The notes under the pieces are model-generated. The model was not told the DNA's origin and did not search any database. It saw only the letters and a program-made list of their open reading frames with translations. From Arthrobacter sp. 131MFCol6.1 (lineage in GTDB: Bacteria; Actinomycetota; Actinomycetes; Actinomycetales; Micrococcaceae), in assembly GCF_000374925.1 (NCBI RefSeq), contig NZ_KB895542.1, positions 186,001 to 250,000 on the forward strand: DNA of 64,000 nt. The letters run 5' to 3'. Below, in pieces: positions 47,483 through 55,616 of this stretch (position 1 is its first letter; the number at the start of each line of letters is the position of its first letter). The translations under genes were made by a program, and so were the position numbers.

Positions 47483-47548
47483 CAGGCTAAAGCCTGCACG
47501 AGGGATGCTTCCAATGCATGATTTCCATAGAATAGATAGCAAATATGG
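47483..47548. promoter_or_regulatory. LysR/MFS divergent control region
   Basis: Three inverted repeats: CAGGC-TAAA-GCCTG (47483-47496) covering the MFS -10 (TAGCCT, 47489-47484 on minus); ATGC-N7-GCAT (47505-47519), which contains a T-N11-A LysR box (T47506/A47518); and CCATA-N14-TATGG (47525-47548) next to the LysR start. This is a classical LysR layout with recognition and activation sites. Confidence 0.55.
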
Positions 47549-47569
47549 ATCAGTGCACGGGAGCGGAAC

Positions 47570-48592
47570 ATGGACGTCGAACACAGGCAGCTCGTCCAGC
47601 TGCTGCCCCTGCTGCCGCTGCTGGCGGAACTGGGGCGGACGGAGCACATTACCGAGACGGCCGAGCTCCTGGGCCTGCCGCAGTCGACCGTGAGCCGTTC
47701 CATCGCCCGTGCCAGCGCCATTGTGGGGACGGAGCTGCTGATCCGGGACGGCCGGGGTGTGCGGTTGACGCCCGCGGCGAGGGCGCTCATGCCCCACATC
47801 GAGGCCGCCCTGGCCGAATTCCAGACGGGGCTGGACAGTGTCAGGCACGAATCGGAAGTGGTCCGCGGCCGGATCGCCGTGTCGTTCCAGCACACCTTCG
47901 GCGAGGCAATGCTGCCGCTGCTCATCAGTGCGTTCCGGAGCCGGCACCCGCAAACTGCCTTTGACCTCAGCCAGGGCGCACGGGACGGCTGCCTCGCGGA
48001 ACTGGCCGCGGGCTCCGCCGACGTGGCGCTCACGGCCCCCGTTGCCACACCCAGCAAGAGGATCGGTTCGGCCGCGCTGTACCGGGAACCGTTGCGCCTG
48101 GTGGTCCACCACCGGCATGCCCTGGCCGGCCGCCGTCGTGCCCGGGTCGCCGAGATCCGGCAGGAACCGTTCGTGGCGATGGGGCCCGGCTACGGCATGC
48201 GCTCGCTGACCGACGCGTTGTTCCGGGAGGCGGGGTTCCGCCCGCGCATCGCCTTCGAGAGCCAGGACTCGCACACGGTCCGCGGACTCGTCTCGGCCGG
48301 CCTCGGGGTCAGCATCCTGCCGCCCGGCGGCTCCGCACCCGGCAGGGCCGCACAGGACAGCCACCACCCGTCGCTCGGCATGGAAGCCAACGACGGCGGT
48401 CCCGGCTGGGTGGAGATTCCCCTGGAATCGGACCTGGCGTTCCGCGAGATCGGCCTCGCCTGGCGGGAGCCGGTTTCGCGGAATGCCAAGGCCGATGCCG
48501 AGCCCGATCCCGTGCGGTTGTTCCGCGAACTCGTGCTCCGCGACGGTCCGGCGCTCCTGGCAGGCTTCGTGCGCGAACGCTCGGCAGGCTGA
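47570..48592 (+). CDS. LysR-family transcriptional regulator
   Basis: 340 residues, ATG with GGGAGCGGAAC upstream. The N-terminal winged HTH (about 1-65) contains HITETAELLGLPQSTVSRSIARASAIVGTELLIRDGRGVRLTPAARAL; a substrate-binding fold follows, with EPLRLVVHHRHALAGR and GLGVSILPPGGSAPG. The C-terminus is about 30-40 residues longer than usual. It probably controls the divergent MFS gene and itself. Confidence 0.93.
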   Translation: MDVEHRQLVQLLPLLPLLAELGRTEHITETAELLGLPQSTVSRSIARASAIVGTELLIRDGRGVRLTPAARALMPHIEAALAEFQTGLDSVRHESEVVRGRIAVSFQHTFGEAMLPLLISAFRSRHPQTAFDLSQGARDGCLAELAAGSADVALTAPVATPSKRIGSAALYREPLRLVVHHRHALAGRRRARVAEIRQEPFVAMGPGYGMRSLTDALFREAGFRPRIAFESQDSHTVRGLVSAGLGVSILPPGGSAPGRAAQDSHHPSLGMEANDGGPGWVEIPLESDLAFREIGLAWREPVSRNAKADAEPDPVRLFRELVLRDGPALLAGFVRERSAG

Positions 48593-48701
48593 GCCGGGCC
48601 GGCGGGTGCACCGGTGCGCTCAGGTCGCCGGTTGGCCCCGAGGTCGCCGTAAGGTGACGGCGGTCTGGCACGTTTCCGGCGACTTCGGGGTACTGGCGGG
48701 G

Positions 48702-49766
48702 TCAGCGGCCGGCGAGCAGCCCGTGCACGACGCCGGCCACGGGTCCGGCTTGTGCCTTCTGCCAGCCCGTGCCCGCCCACAGGTTCAGGCGTTCCGCGTC
48801 GCCGGCTGCGGCGGCCGCGGCCCGGAGGGGTGCCGTGAGGTGGTGGACGGCAGGGTAGGCCTCCGGCGCCCCGGGGTGGTCGCGGACGAACTCGTTCTCC
48901 AAGGCCCGCGCCTGCCGGCCGGTGAAGGCGCGTGTCAGCCGGGTCCGGGTGAAATGCGGATCCGCCAGGGCATCCTTGTGCAGCTGCTTCGCGCCGCTTT
49001 GGTCCGTGCGGAGGAACGCGGTGCCGAGCTGGGCTGCAACGGCCCCGGCGCGCAGCACGGCGTCCAGCCCGGCCGCATCCATGATGCCGCCCGCAGCCAC
49101 CAGCGGGAGGCCGACGGCGGACCGCACCTCGGCGAGCAGCTCCGCCGTCGTGCCGCCCGGCAGTGCCAGCTGTGACCCGCCCGGCTCCGCAACATGCGCC
49201 TCCGGGGCCGGAAGGAACGCCGCGCTGTGTCCGCCGGCGCTCGTGTGCTGCACCACCAGGGCGTCCACGCCCTGCCCGGCTGCCTGCACGGCCTCGGCCG
49301 CGGTGGTGACAGTGGCAAGCACCGCCGACCCCGCCCGCTGCAGCGCCCGGACGACGTCGGGGCCGGGCAGCCCGAAGGCGAAACTGACCAGCTCCACGGG
49401 GTCGGACAGCAGGGCATCGATCTTTCCCTGCCATTCGTCGTCGTCAGCGAGCCGCAACTGCGGGAGCTCCGCGCCGTAGCGCCGGGCATCGGTGCGCAGC
49501 TGCAGCCGGTAGTCCTCGAGCTCGGCCAGCACCGCCGCGGACGGCGGCAGCTGGGCCGGATCCGGGACGAACACATTCATGCCGAACCGGGCGCCGGACT
49601 CCCGGACGGTGCGGATATCCGCCTGCATGGCCGCCACGGTCTTGTAACCGGCCGCCAGGAAGCCCAGACCGCCGGCGCGGTGCACGGCCTCGACAAAGGC
49701 CGGTGTGGACGTGCCTCCGGCCATGGGCGCCGCGATGACGGGTGTGCCGAAAAGATCGTGGGGCAT
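48702..49766 (-). CDS. Nitronate monooxygenase-type FMN enzyme
   Basis: 354 residues from ATG 49766, with AAGGAGC 8 nt upstream; the much longer open frame to 50516 runs antisense through the kinase gene and is rejected. FMN-binding TIM barrel of the 2-nitropropane dioxygenase/NMO family: IAAPMAGGTSTPAFVEAVHRAGGLGFLAAGY, the active-site His region VVQHTSAGGHSAAF, AAGGIMDAAGLDAVL and AAQLGTAFLRT. Oxidises toxic nitronates to carbonyl compounds. Its start is 36 bp from the divergent kinase start. Confidence 0.9.
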   Translation of the reverse strand: MPHDLFGTPVIAAPMAGGTSTPAFVEAVHRAGGLGFLAAGYKTVAAMQADIRTVRESGARFGMNVFVPDPAQLPPSAAVLAELEDYRLQLRTDARRYGAELPQLRLADDDEWQGKIDALLSDPVELVSFAFGLPGPDVVRALQRAGSAVLATVTTAAEAVQAAGQGVDALVVQHTSAGGHSAAFLPAPEAHVAEPGGSQLALPGGTTAELLAEVRSAVGLPLVAAGGIMDAAGLDAVLRAGAVAAQLGTAFLRTDQSGAKQLHKDALADPHFTRTRLTRAFTGRQARALENEFVRDHPGAPEAYPAVHHLTAPLRAAAAAAGDAERLNLWAGTGWQKAQAGPVAGVVHGLLAGR

Positions 49767-49790
49767 TGCGGGCTCCTTGCAGCGATTCAG

Positions 49791-49796
49791 TAACCT
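49791..49796 (+). promoter_or_regulatory. -10 hexamer, probable leaderless start of kinase gene
   Basis: TAACCT, 6 nt before GTG 49803. Confidence 0.45.
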
Positions 49797-49802
49797 GTTC
49801 CA

Positions 49803-50756
49803 GTGACTAACACTGACATGCCGCCGGCGGCGGGCTCCGTTCCATCTTCCACCACGCCATCTGCCACGGCGGGGACGGGTGCCGTGATCGGCCTGGACAT
49901 TGGCGGTACCAAAACCCGGGGCGTCCGGTTCGAGGACGGCGCGCCCGTGGCCGATGAATCGGTAGGCAGCTCCAATGTCCAGAACGTCAGCCCCGAGGAA
50001 GCCGCGGTCAACCTGGCGGAACTCTTCGCCAGGATCGGCGGGGGAGACGTCGCCCAGGTCTACGCAGGAGCCGGCGGCATCGACACCGACGACGACGCCG
50101 CGGCGCTCGCGGCACTGATTGCCCCGCACGTGCCCGGCGCCCGGATCACGGTGGTCCACGACTCCCGTCTGCTGCTCGCCGCCGGAGGTGCCAGCACCGG
50201 CGTCGCCGTCATCGCCGGCACCGGCTCGGCCGCGTGGGGCAAGAACGGCCGCGGCGAGGAAGCCCGGGCCGGGGGCTGGGGCTACCTGCTCGGCGACGAG
50301 GGCAGCGGCTACTGGCTGGGCAGGGAGGCCGTCCGCCACAGCCTGCGCCGGATGAACCAGGGGCTGGAACCGGACGAGCTCTCCACGGCCCTGCTGGCAT
50401 CCTGCGGGGTGGATGACCCGAACAAGCTGATCGCCATGTTCCACTCGCCCGAGACCGGGCGCCGGTTCTGGGCCCAGCAGGCCCGGCTCGTGGTGGAGGC
50501 CGCAGACGCCGGCCATGCGCCGAGCCTCGCCCTCATGGACCAGGCCGGGCGCGACCTCGCCGACCTCGCCGCGCAGACCGTCCGGCAGCTCGGCATCGAG
50601 GGCCCCGTCATCCTGGGCGGCGGACTCGGCATGAACGTGCCGCGGCTGCAGGACTCGTTCCGCGGGGCCCTGGCCGCCGCGGGGATCACCGATGTCCGGG
50701 TCCTGGCGCAGGAGCCGGTCTTCGGGGTGCTGCAGCTGGTGGCGGAACAGGACTAG
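49803..50756 (+). CDS. N-acetylglucosamine kinase-like protein (BadF/BcrA ATPase family)
   Basis: 317 residues. ASKHA fold: an N-terminal flexible region (1-26), phosphate-1 loop GLDIGGTKTRGVRFEDG, connect-1 VYAGAGGID, phosphate-2 VIAGTGSAAWGKNG, GGWGYLLGDEGSGYWLG (typical of the GlcNAc-kinase branch) and adenosine loop VILGGGLGMN. It would phosphorylate an amino sugar salvaged from wall or chitin. Substrate specificity is inferred. GTG start is supported by the -10 hexamer. NUDIX gene follows 34 nt later. Confidence 0.88.
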   Translation: MTNTDMPPAAGSVPSSTTPSATAGTGAVIGLDIGGTKTRGVRFEDGAPVADESVGSSNVQNVSPEEAAVNLAELFARIGGGDVAQVYAGAGGIDTDDDAAALAALIAPHVPGARITVVHDSRLLLAAGGASTGVAVIAGTGSAAWGKNGRGEEARAGGWGYLLGDEGSGYWLGREAVRHSLRRMNQGLEPDELSTALLASCGVDDPNKLIAMFHSPETGRRFWAQQARLVVEAADAGHAPSLALMDQAGRDLADLAAQTVRQLGIEGPVILGGGLGMNVPRLQDSFRGALAAAGITDVRVLAQEPVFGVLQLVAEQD

Positions 50757-50778
50757 CCGGCGGCATTCCGCCGGCCAC

Positions 50779-50784
50779 TACGCT
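50779..50784 (+). promoter_or_regulatory. -10 hexamer, probable leaderless start of NUDIX gene
   Basis: TACGCT, 6 nt before ATG 50791; the intervening GGAGGG is too close for a standard ribosome site. Confidence 0.42.
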
Positions 50785-50790
50785 GGAGGG

Positions 50791-51246
50791 ATGAGCATGC
50801 AATTCGATACCCGGCCCGCCGCCTACGCCGTCATCATCCGCGACGCCGGGATCCTCCTGGCGTACTGGAAGCAGGACGGACGCGAGGGCTGGACGCTGCC
50901 CGGCGGCGGCCTGGACCTGGCCGAACACCCGGTGGACGGGTGCCGCCGCGAGATCCACGAGGAAACCGGCTACGACGCCGAGGTCGGCGCCATGCTGGGG
51001 ATCGACGTCGGGCACTGGCCATCCGAAGTCCGGCTCGACGGCGGCGAGCGGGACTTCCAGTCGCTCCGGCTGGTCTACGAGGCAACGATCACGGGCGGGG
51101 AACTGCGCCACGAGGTGAACGGCAGCACCACCCACGCGGCCTGGATTCCGCTGGATGAGGTGGCGGAACTGAACCGGGTCTCGCTCGTGGATGCCGGGCT
51201 GCGCCTGTACCGCGAGAGGCCGCTGAACGGAAAACTTTCCGGCTGA
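50791..51246 (+). CDS. NUDIX hydrolase
   Basis: 151 residues from ATG 50791. A perfect Nudix box (GGLDLAEHPVDGCRREIHEETGYD: G-x5-E-x7-REIHEETGY) at about residues 38-60, preceded by WTLPGGGLD. Cleaves a nucleoside diphosphate linked to another moiety; the substrate is not evident. The -10 hexamer suggests its own promoter, although it follows the kinase gene closely. Confidence 0.93.
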   Translation: MSMQFDTRPAAYAVIIRDAGILLAYWKQDGREGWTLPGGGLDLAEHPVDGCRREIHEETGYDAEVGAMLGIDVGHWPSEVRLDGGERDFQSLRLVYEATITGGELRHEVNGSTTHAAWIPLDEVAELNRVSLVDAGLRLYRERPLNGKLSG

Positions 51247-51274
51247 ATCGCTAGCCAGGCACCGGCACCATGGC

Positions 51275-51309
51275 TATTCTGTAGAAACCGCCGGCCGGAG
51301 CAGGCCGGC
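51275..51309 (+). promoter_or_regulatory. rsgA leader: -10 box and hairpin
   Basis: TATTCT (51275-51280) could be a -10, and the hairpin GCCGGCC (51290-51296)/GGCCGGC (51303-51309) would then be at the very 5' end of the message, before the small frame at 51332. The stretch 51247-51495 otherwise holds no gene. Confidence 0.4.
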
Positions 51310-51331
51310 AATCGACGGGGAGGTGGAAGCA

Positions 51332-51412
51332 ATGAATGCGATATTTCTGAGCGCGCAGCGCACCGATACAAGCCATGTCATTACTCCTGCCCCGTCCCAC
51401 GCCGCAGCCTAG
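51332..51412 (+). CDS. Possible 26-aa upstream peptide in the rsgA leader
   Basis: ATG 51332 with a strong GGGGAGGTGG ribosome site 5-14 nt upstream opens a 26-codon frame (MNAIFLSAQRTDTSHVITPA..., ends with a run of Ala) and TAG 51410-51412. It ends 83 nt before rsgA. The Shine-Dalgarno is better than that of rsgA itself, so it is probably translated. A leader-peptide control role for rsgA is inference. Confidence 0.4.
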   Translation: MNAIFLSAQRTDTSHVITPAPSHAAA

Positions 51413-51495
51413 CCATCAAACGCTGGTCGCTGCGCGGCATCCAAGCCGCCCAGCGCGCACGCGCCGCACCACGGGGCCCCACCAAAGGGTTTTCG

Positions 51496-52803
51496 TTGAC
51501 CATTCATCCTGCATCCCCGGGCGCCGGCAGCGCCACCTTCACCAATACATCCGTACCTCATTCATCCGCAATTAATTCATCCGTAGTCACTTCACCGGCA
51601 TTCAATTCACCGGTATTCAATTCACCGGTGCCCTCCGATGAGGCGTTCCCGGAGGGTCCTGTCCACTACGGCTACACAGCCGGCGTCGCCAAGCGGTTCG
51701 CGGCCCAGCCGGTACCGGGAGGCGACCGCCCGGGCCGCGTCATCCGGGTGGACCGCAACCTCGTCCTGGTGGCCGGCGGCGGCGGAACAGCCCACCTGCC
51801 CTACCCGCGCGGCGGGGAGCTTCCCGCCACCGGGGACTGGGTCTGGCTGGGTCAGAACGCGGCGGGGGAGCCCGCGATCGTGGGCATTCTGCCCCGCCAC
51901 TCGGAGCTGAGCCGCAAGCGTGCCTTCGAGGCCTCGTCCGAGGCACAGGTCCTTGGCGCCAACATGGACGTCGTCGGGATCGTCGTTCCGGTGGATCGTC
52001 CGCTCACGCACAACCGGCTCGAACGGACCCTGGTCGCGGCGTGGGACTCCGGTGCCACACCGCTCGTGATCATCACGAAGGCGGACATCGCGGACCTCGC
52101 TGACGACGTCGTCGGGACTGTCGTGCGCCAAGCAGCCGGCGTGGACGTCGTCTCCACCTCTGCCGAGAACGGCGATGGCCTCGACGAAGTGCTGGGCCAT
52201 CTGCCGCCCGGCGGCACGCTGGTGCTGCTGGGGCCCTCGGGCGCCGGAAAATCCACGCTCATCAATGCCCTCGCCGGCGTCCCGGCCCAGGAGACGGGGG
52301 CAGTGCGCGCGGGCGACGGCAAAGGCAGGCACACCACCACGTCCCGCGAGCTCGTTCCCCTGCCCGGCGGCGCCGTCCTGATGGACACGCCGGGGGTGCG
52401 CGGCTTCGGGGTTTTCGACGCCGAGGGAGGAATGGAGGAGATGTTCGGCGACCTGGAAGAGCTCTTCGAGCACTGCCGCTTCTCGGACTGCGCGCACGGC
52501 CGGGAGCCCGGCTGTGCCGTGCAGGCCGCGCTCGCCGACGGCACCCTGGAGGACCGTCGGTGGGCCAGCTACCTGAAGCTGCAGCGCGAACTCGCCGCCC
52601 TGGCCCGCCGCCACGACGCGGCCGCGCGGCGCGCCTACCAGCGCGAATGGCACCAGAAGATCGCCGTGGCGGGCAAGAGCCAGCGGTCGGCCGAACGGGA
52701 GAACCACGAGAACGCGCAGGGCCACGGCAGTGGCAAGAACAACGGGAAGCGCGGCCACGGCGGAAATAGCAGTGGCGCGAAGGGTGGGCGGCGGCCCCGC
52801 TGA
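51496..52803 (+). CDS. rsgA: Ribosome small-subunit-dependent GTPase A (RsgA)
   Basis: 435 residues; TTG start with AAAGGG 6 nt upstream. The first 50 residues are Ser/Thr/Asn-rich and encoded by near-repeats (TTCAATTCACCGGT twice), not part of the family. Then an OB fold, and the circularly permuted GTPase: G4 IITKADIAD, G1 LGPSGAGKSTLINAL, G3 MDTPGVRGF, followed by the zinc-binding Cys/His segment HCRFSDCAHGREPGC. The tail is basic (SQRSAERENHENAQGHGSGKNNGKRGHGG...). Matures the 30S subunit. The divergent N-terminus suggests the start could be further in. Confidence 0.9.
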   Translation: MTIHPASPGAGSATFTNTSVPHSSAINSSVVTSPAFNSPVFNSPVPSDEAFPEGPVHYGYTAGVAKRFAAQPVPGGDRPGRVIRVDRNLVLVAGGGGTAHLPYPRGGELPATGDWVWLGQNAAGEPAIVGILPRHSELSRKRAFEASSEAQVLGANMDVVGIVVPVDRPLTHNRLERTLVAAWDSGATPLVIITKADIADLADDVVGTVVRQAAGVDVVSTSAENGDGLDEVLGHLPPGGTLVLLGPSGAGKSTLINALAGVPAQETGAVRAGDGKGRHTTTSRELVPLPGGAVLMDTPGVRGFGVFDAEGGMEEMFGDLEELFEHCRFSDCAHGREPGCAVQAALADGTLEDRRWASYLKLQRELAALARRHDAAARRAYQREWHQKIAVAGKSQRSAERENHENAQGHGSGKNNGKRGHGGNSSGAKGGRRPR

Positions 52804-52920
52804 AGCACACCGCCCGGTGACACATTGGCCCCGGTGGCGCGGCGGAAGGAGTTCCGGCGCGCCACCCATCCAAAATCGTTGTGCTTCCGAAGCCTTACGG
52901 GAGCCTCGCGCCGCTGACAT

Positions 52921-53018
52921 AGTCTGGGGTGCTGGTTAGTCTATGAGCTAACTGCTTTATGGCCAGCACGCTGACTAACAGTGCGCTGCCCCGACCAATG
53001 TTGCCGCCAACAGTTAGG
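52921..53018 (+). promoter_or_regulatory. Control region of the osmoprotectant ABC operon
   Basis: A TAGTCT -10-like hexamer (52921-52926) precedes a palindrome GTTAG-N8-CTAAC (52936-52953). A second inverted pair, CTAAC (52976-52980) and GTTAG (53014-53018), lies before the start at 53030. The same 5-bp half-site in four places suggests a regulator binding as dimers. The gap 52804-53029 holds no gene. Confidence 0.5.
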
Positions 53019-53029
53019 TAAGCCCGGAA

Positions 53030-54133
53030 ATGGCCGAAGCCATGATCGAGTTCCAGAACGTCACTAAGCAGTACCAAGGCGGTCAGGCCGCCGTTGACGG
53101 GCTGACCATGTCCATCGATAAGGGCGCCATCACTGTCTTCGTCGGACCCTCCGGCTGCGGTAAGACCACGTCCCTGCGGATGATCAACCGCATGGTGGAG
53201 CCCACGTCCGGTGTCATCACCGTCGACGGGGCCGATGTCACTTCAATCCCTGCCGCGCAGCTGCGGCGGTCCATGGGCTACGTCATGCAGTCCTCGGGGT
53301 TGATGCCGCACCGCTCCGTGCTGGACAACATTGCCACCGTTCCCCGGCTCAACGGGGTGTCCAAAGCCGAGGCCCGCAAGCGCGCCCAGGAACTGCTCGA
53401 CGTCGTCGGGCTGGCCTCCTCCCTCGGCAAGCGGTACCCGTCCCAGCTCTCGGGCGGACAGCAGCAGCGCGTCGGCGTGGCCCGGGCGCTCGCGGCCGAT
53501 CCTCCGGTGCTGCTCATGGACGAGCCCTTCAGCGCCGTGGACCCGGTGGTCCGCGATGAACTCCAGAAGGAGCTGCTCCGGCTCCAGCATGACCTGGCCA
53601 AGACGATCGTCTTCGTCACCCACGACATCGACGAGGCCACCGTCCTGGGGGACAAAGTGGCCGTGTTCGCCGTCGGCGGCAAGCTGGCGCAGTACGCCGC
53701 CCCGGCGGAGATCCTGCGGGCCCCGGCGAACGAGTTCGTGGCCTCCTTCGTGGGCCGCGACCGCGGGTTCCGGCACCTTGCGTTCAGCCCCTCGGACGGT
53801 GTCACCATCCACCCCGTCCCCACCCTCACACCCGATCAGCTCCGGGCAGAGGGCAGCTCCGATGAATGGCAGCTGGTGGTCGACGACGCGCTCCGCCCTC
53901 TGGGCTGGGCAGGGCCCCGCACCGGCACCGGAGCCGGTCCGGCGATGGTTCCCGGAGGCTCCCTGTTCCGCAAGGGGGACACGCTCCGTCGGGCCCTGGA
54001 CGCAGCCCTGTCCTCACCCTCGGGCCTCGGCGTCGCCGTGGACGACGACGGCCGGGTGGCCGGCGTCATCGCAGCCGCCGAAGTCCTCGCCGTCATCGAG
54101 TCAGACCGCAGCGTCCGGCACGGAGGGCTCTGA
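53030..54133 (+). CDS. Osmoprotectant (glycine betaine/choline) ABC transporter ATPase
   Basis: 367 residues, ATG 53030 (a second ATG four codons on is possible). ATPase of the OpuCA/ProV group: MIEFQNVTKQYQGGQ, Walker A GPSGCGKTTS, Q-loop GYVMQSSGLMPHRSV, signature LSGGQQQRVGVARAL, Walker B LLMDEPFSAVDPVV, and H-loop FVTHDIDEA. The C-terminal 120 residues are the degenerate CBS-like regulatory region that senses ionic strength in this family. First of four genes joined by 1-4-nt overlaps. Confidence 0.93.
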   Translation: MAEAMIEFQNVTKQYQGGQAAVDGLTMSIDKGAITVFVGPSGCGKTTSLRMINRMVEPTSGVITVDGADVTSIPAAQLRRSMGYVMQSSGLMPHRSVLDNIATVPRLNGVSKAEARKRAQELLDVVGLASSLGKRYPSQLSGGQQQRVGVARALAADPPVLLMDEPFSAVDPVVRDELQKELLRLQHDLAKTIVFVTHDIDEATVLGDKVAVFAVGGKLAQYAAPAEILRAPANEFVASFVGRDRGFRHLAFSPSDGVTIHPVPTLTPDQLRAEGSSDEWQLVVDDALRPLGWAGPRTGTGAGPAMVPGGSLFRKGDTLRRALDAALSSPSGLGVAVDDDGRVAGVIAAAEVLAVIESDRSVRHGGL

Positions 54134-54873
54134 TGGAATGGTTCCTGGCCAACAGGGCGGAAGTCTTCAACCTCGCCGGCCAGCACCTCATCCTGGCCAT
54201 CCTGCCGATGGTGTTCGGGGTCCTCATCGCCGTTCCGCTGGCCCAGCTCGCCCGGCAGAGCCGCGGGCTCCGGTCCGTGGTGCTCACCGGGTCCTCGCTG
54301 CTGTACACGATCCCCTCGCTGGCGCTTTTCATCATCCTGCCGACCATCCTCGGAACCCGGATCCTGGATCCGGTCAACGTGGTGGTGGCCCTGACCATCT
54401 ACGCCGTCGCCCTGCTGGTGCGCGCCACGCTGGATGCCTTTGACTCGGTGGATGAAGACCTCCGGCAGGCCGCCGTCGCCATGGGGTTCAAACCCTTCGC
54501 CCGCTTCATGCAGATCGACCTGCCGCTGTCCTTGCCGGTGCTGTTCGCCGGGCTGCGCGTGGTCTCGGTCAGCAATATCTCGCTGGTCAGCGTCGCGGCA
54601 CTGCTCGGCATCGGCAACCTCGGAATGCTCTTCACCTCCGGCCTCCAGCGTGACTTCGTCACCGAAGTGGTGGTGGGCATCATCGCCATCCTTATCCTGG
54701 CGCTGCTGATGGACGCCGTCCTGGTGCTGCTTGAACGCCTGCTGACGCCCTGGACCCGGGCCGCGGCGGCCACGGGTGCCGGCGCCGGTTCAGATGCGGG
54801 ACCGGACAAGACTGGCCGTGCCGCCGCGGCGCTGCGGTTTTCGCGTCCCAAGACCGGAGGGGGAAACGCGTGA
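54133..54873 (+). CDS. Osmoprotectant ABC transporter permease 1
   Basis: 246 residues from ATG 54133, overlapping the preceding stop by 1 nt. Five to six membrane helices with the binding-protein-dependent permease loop DEDLRQAAVAMGFKPFARFMQIDLPLSLPVLFAGLR (the EAA-type motif that contacts the ATPase). The C-terminal 35 residues are hydrophilic (GAGAGSDAGPDKTG). OpuCB/ProW-like. Confidence 0.92.
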   Translation: MEWFLANRAEVFNLAGQHLILAILPMVFGVLIAVPLAQLARQSRGLRSVVLTGSSLLYTIPSLALFIILPTILGTRILDPVNVVVALTIYAVALLVRATLDAFDSVDEDLRQAAVAMGFKPFARFMQIDLPLSLPVLFAGLRVVSVSNISLVSVAALLGIGNLGMLFTSGLQRDFVTEVVVGIIAILILALLMDAVLVLLERLLTPWTRAAAATGAGAGSDAGPDKTGRAAAALRFSRPKTGGGNA

Positions 54874-55616
54874 ATAACGTCGTCACGGACACCTTCGCCT
54901 GGCTCAGCGATCCGGAGAACTGGTCCGGCAGTGCCGGAATCCCGGTGCGGCTGGCCGAACACCTGTTCTACACGGGCCTGGTGATGGTGATCGCCATCGC
55001 CATCGCCGTCCCCATCGGCCTGTTCGTCGGGCACACGGGCCGCGGGCGGGTTGCGATCGTGTCCGTCGCGGGCGCGCTGCGCGCCCTGCCCACCCTCGGC
55101 TTGCTCACCTTGTTCGTCCTGCTCGCCGGCATCGGGCTGATGCCGCCGATCTGGGCGCTCGTGATCCTGACCGTGCCGCCGCTTCTCGCCGGCACCTACG
55201 CCGGAATCTCCAGCGTCGACCGCAACGTGGTGGATGCCGCCCGCGCCATGGGCATGACCGAATGGCAGGTCCTGTTCCGGGCGGAATTCCCGAACGCGCT
55301 GCCGGTGATGTACGGCGGGTTCCGGACCGGGGTACTCCAGGTGATCGCCACCGTTTCCGTGGTCGCCTACATCAACCTGGGCGGCCTGGGCCGTTACCTG
55401 TTCGACGGGCTCGTGCTCTCCGACTTCCCGCAAATGCTGGGTGGCTCGCTGCTGATCGCTGCCCTTGCCATCAGCGTCGACCTCGTCCTTGCCCTCATCC
55501 AGAGGCTGTTCCTGTCACGGGGCGCCTCGTCCAAGCCGAACCGCAGCCAGCAGGCTGCGGTTGATCTCACAGACCCCGTAATCGCGGAGACTGTTGTTCA
55601 AGGAGGTACGTCATGA
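54870..55616 (+). CDS. Osmoprotectant ABC transporter permease 2
   Basis: 248 residues, GTG start overlapping the previous stop by 4 nt. Same fold as permease 1, with the EAA-type loop DAARAMGMTEWQVLFRAEFPNALPVMYGGFR and a conserved NLGGLGRYLFDGLVLSD segment. OpuCD-like. Forms the heterodimeric channel with permease 1. Confidence 0.92.
   Translation: MNNVVTDTFAWLSDPENWSGSAGIPVRLAEHLFYTGLVMVIAIAIAVPIGLFVGHTGRGRVAIVSVAGALRALPTLGLLTLFVLLAGIGLMPPIWALVILTVPPLLAGTYAGISSVDRNVVDAARAMGMTEWQVLFRAEFPNALPVMYGGFRTGVLQVIATVSVVAYINLGGLGRYLFDGLVLSDFPQMLGGSLLIAALAISVDLVLALIQRLFLSRGASSKPNRSQQAAVDLTDPVIAETVVQGGTS

Noticed and set aside
48702..50516. 604-codon version of the nitronate monooxygenase
   Set aside because: The extra N-terminus is antisense to the kinase gene; a ribosome site and family start are at 49766.
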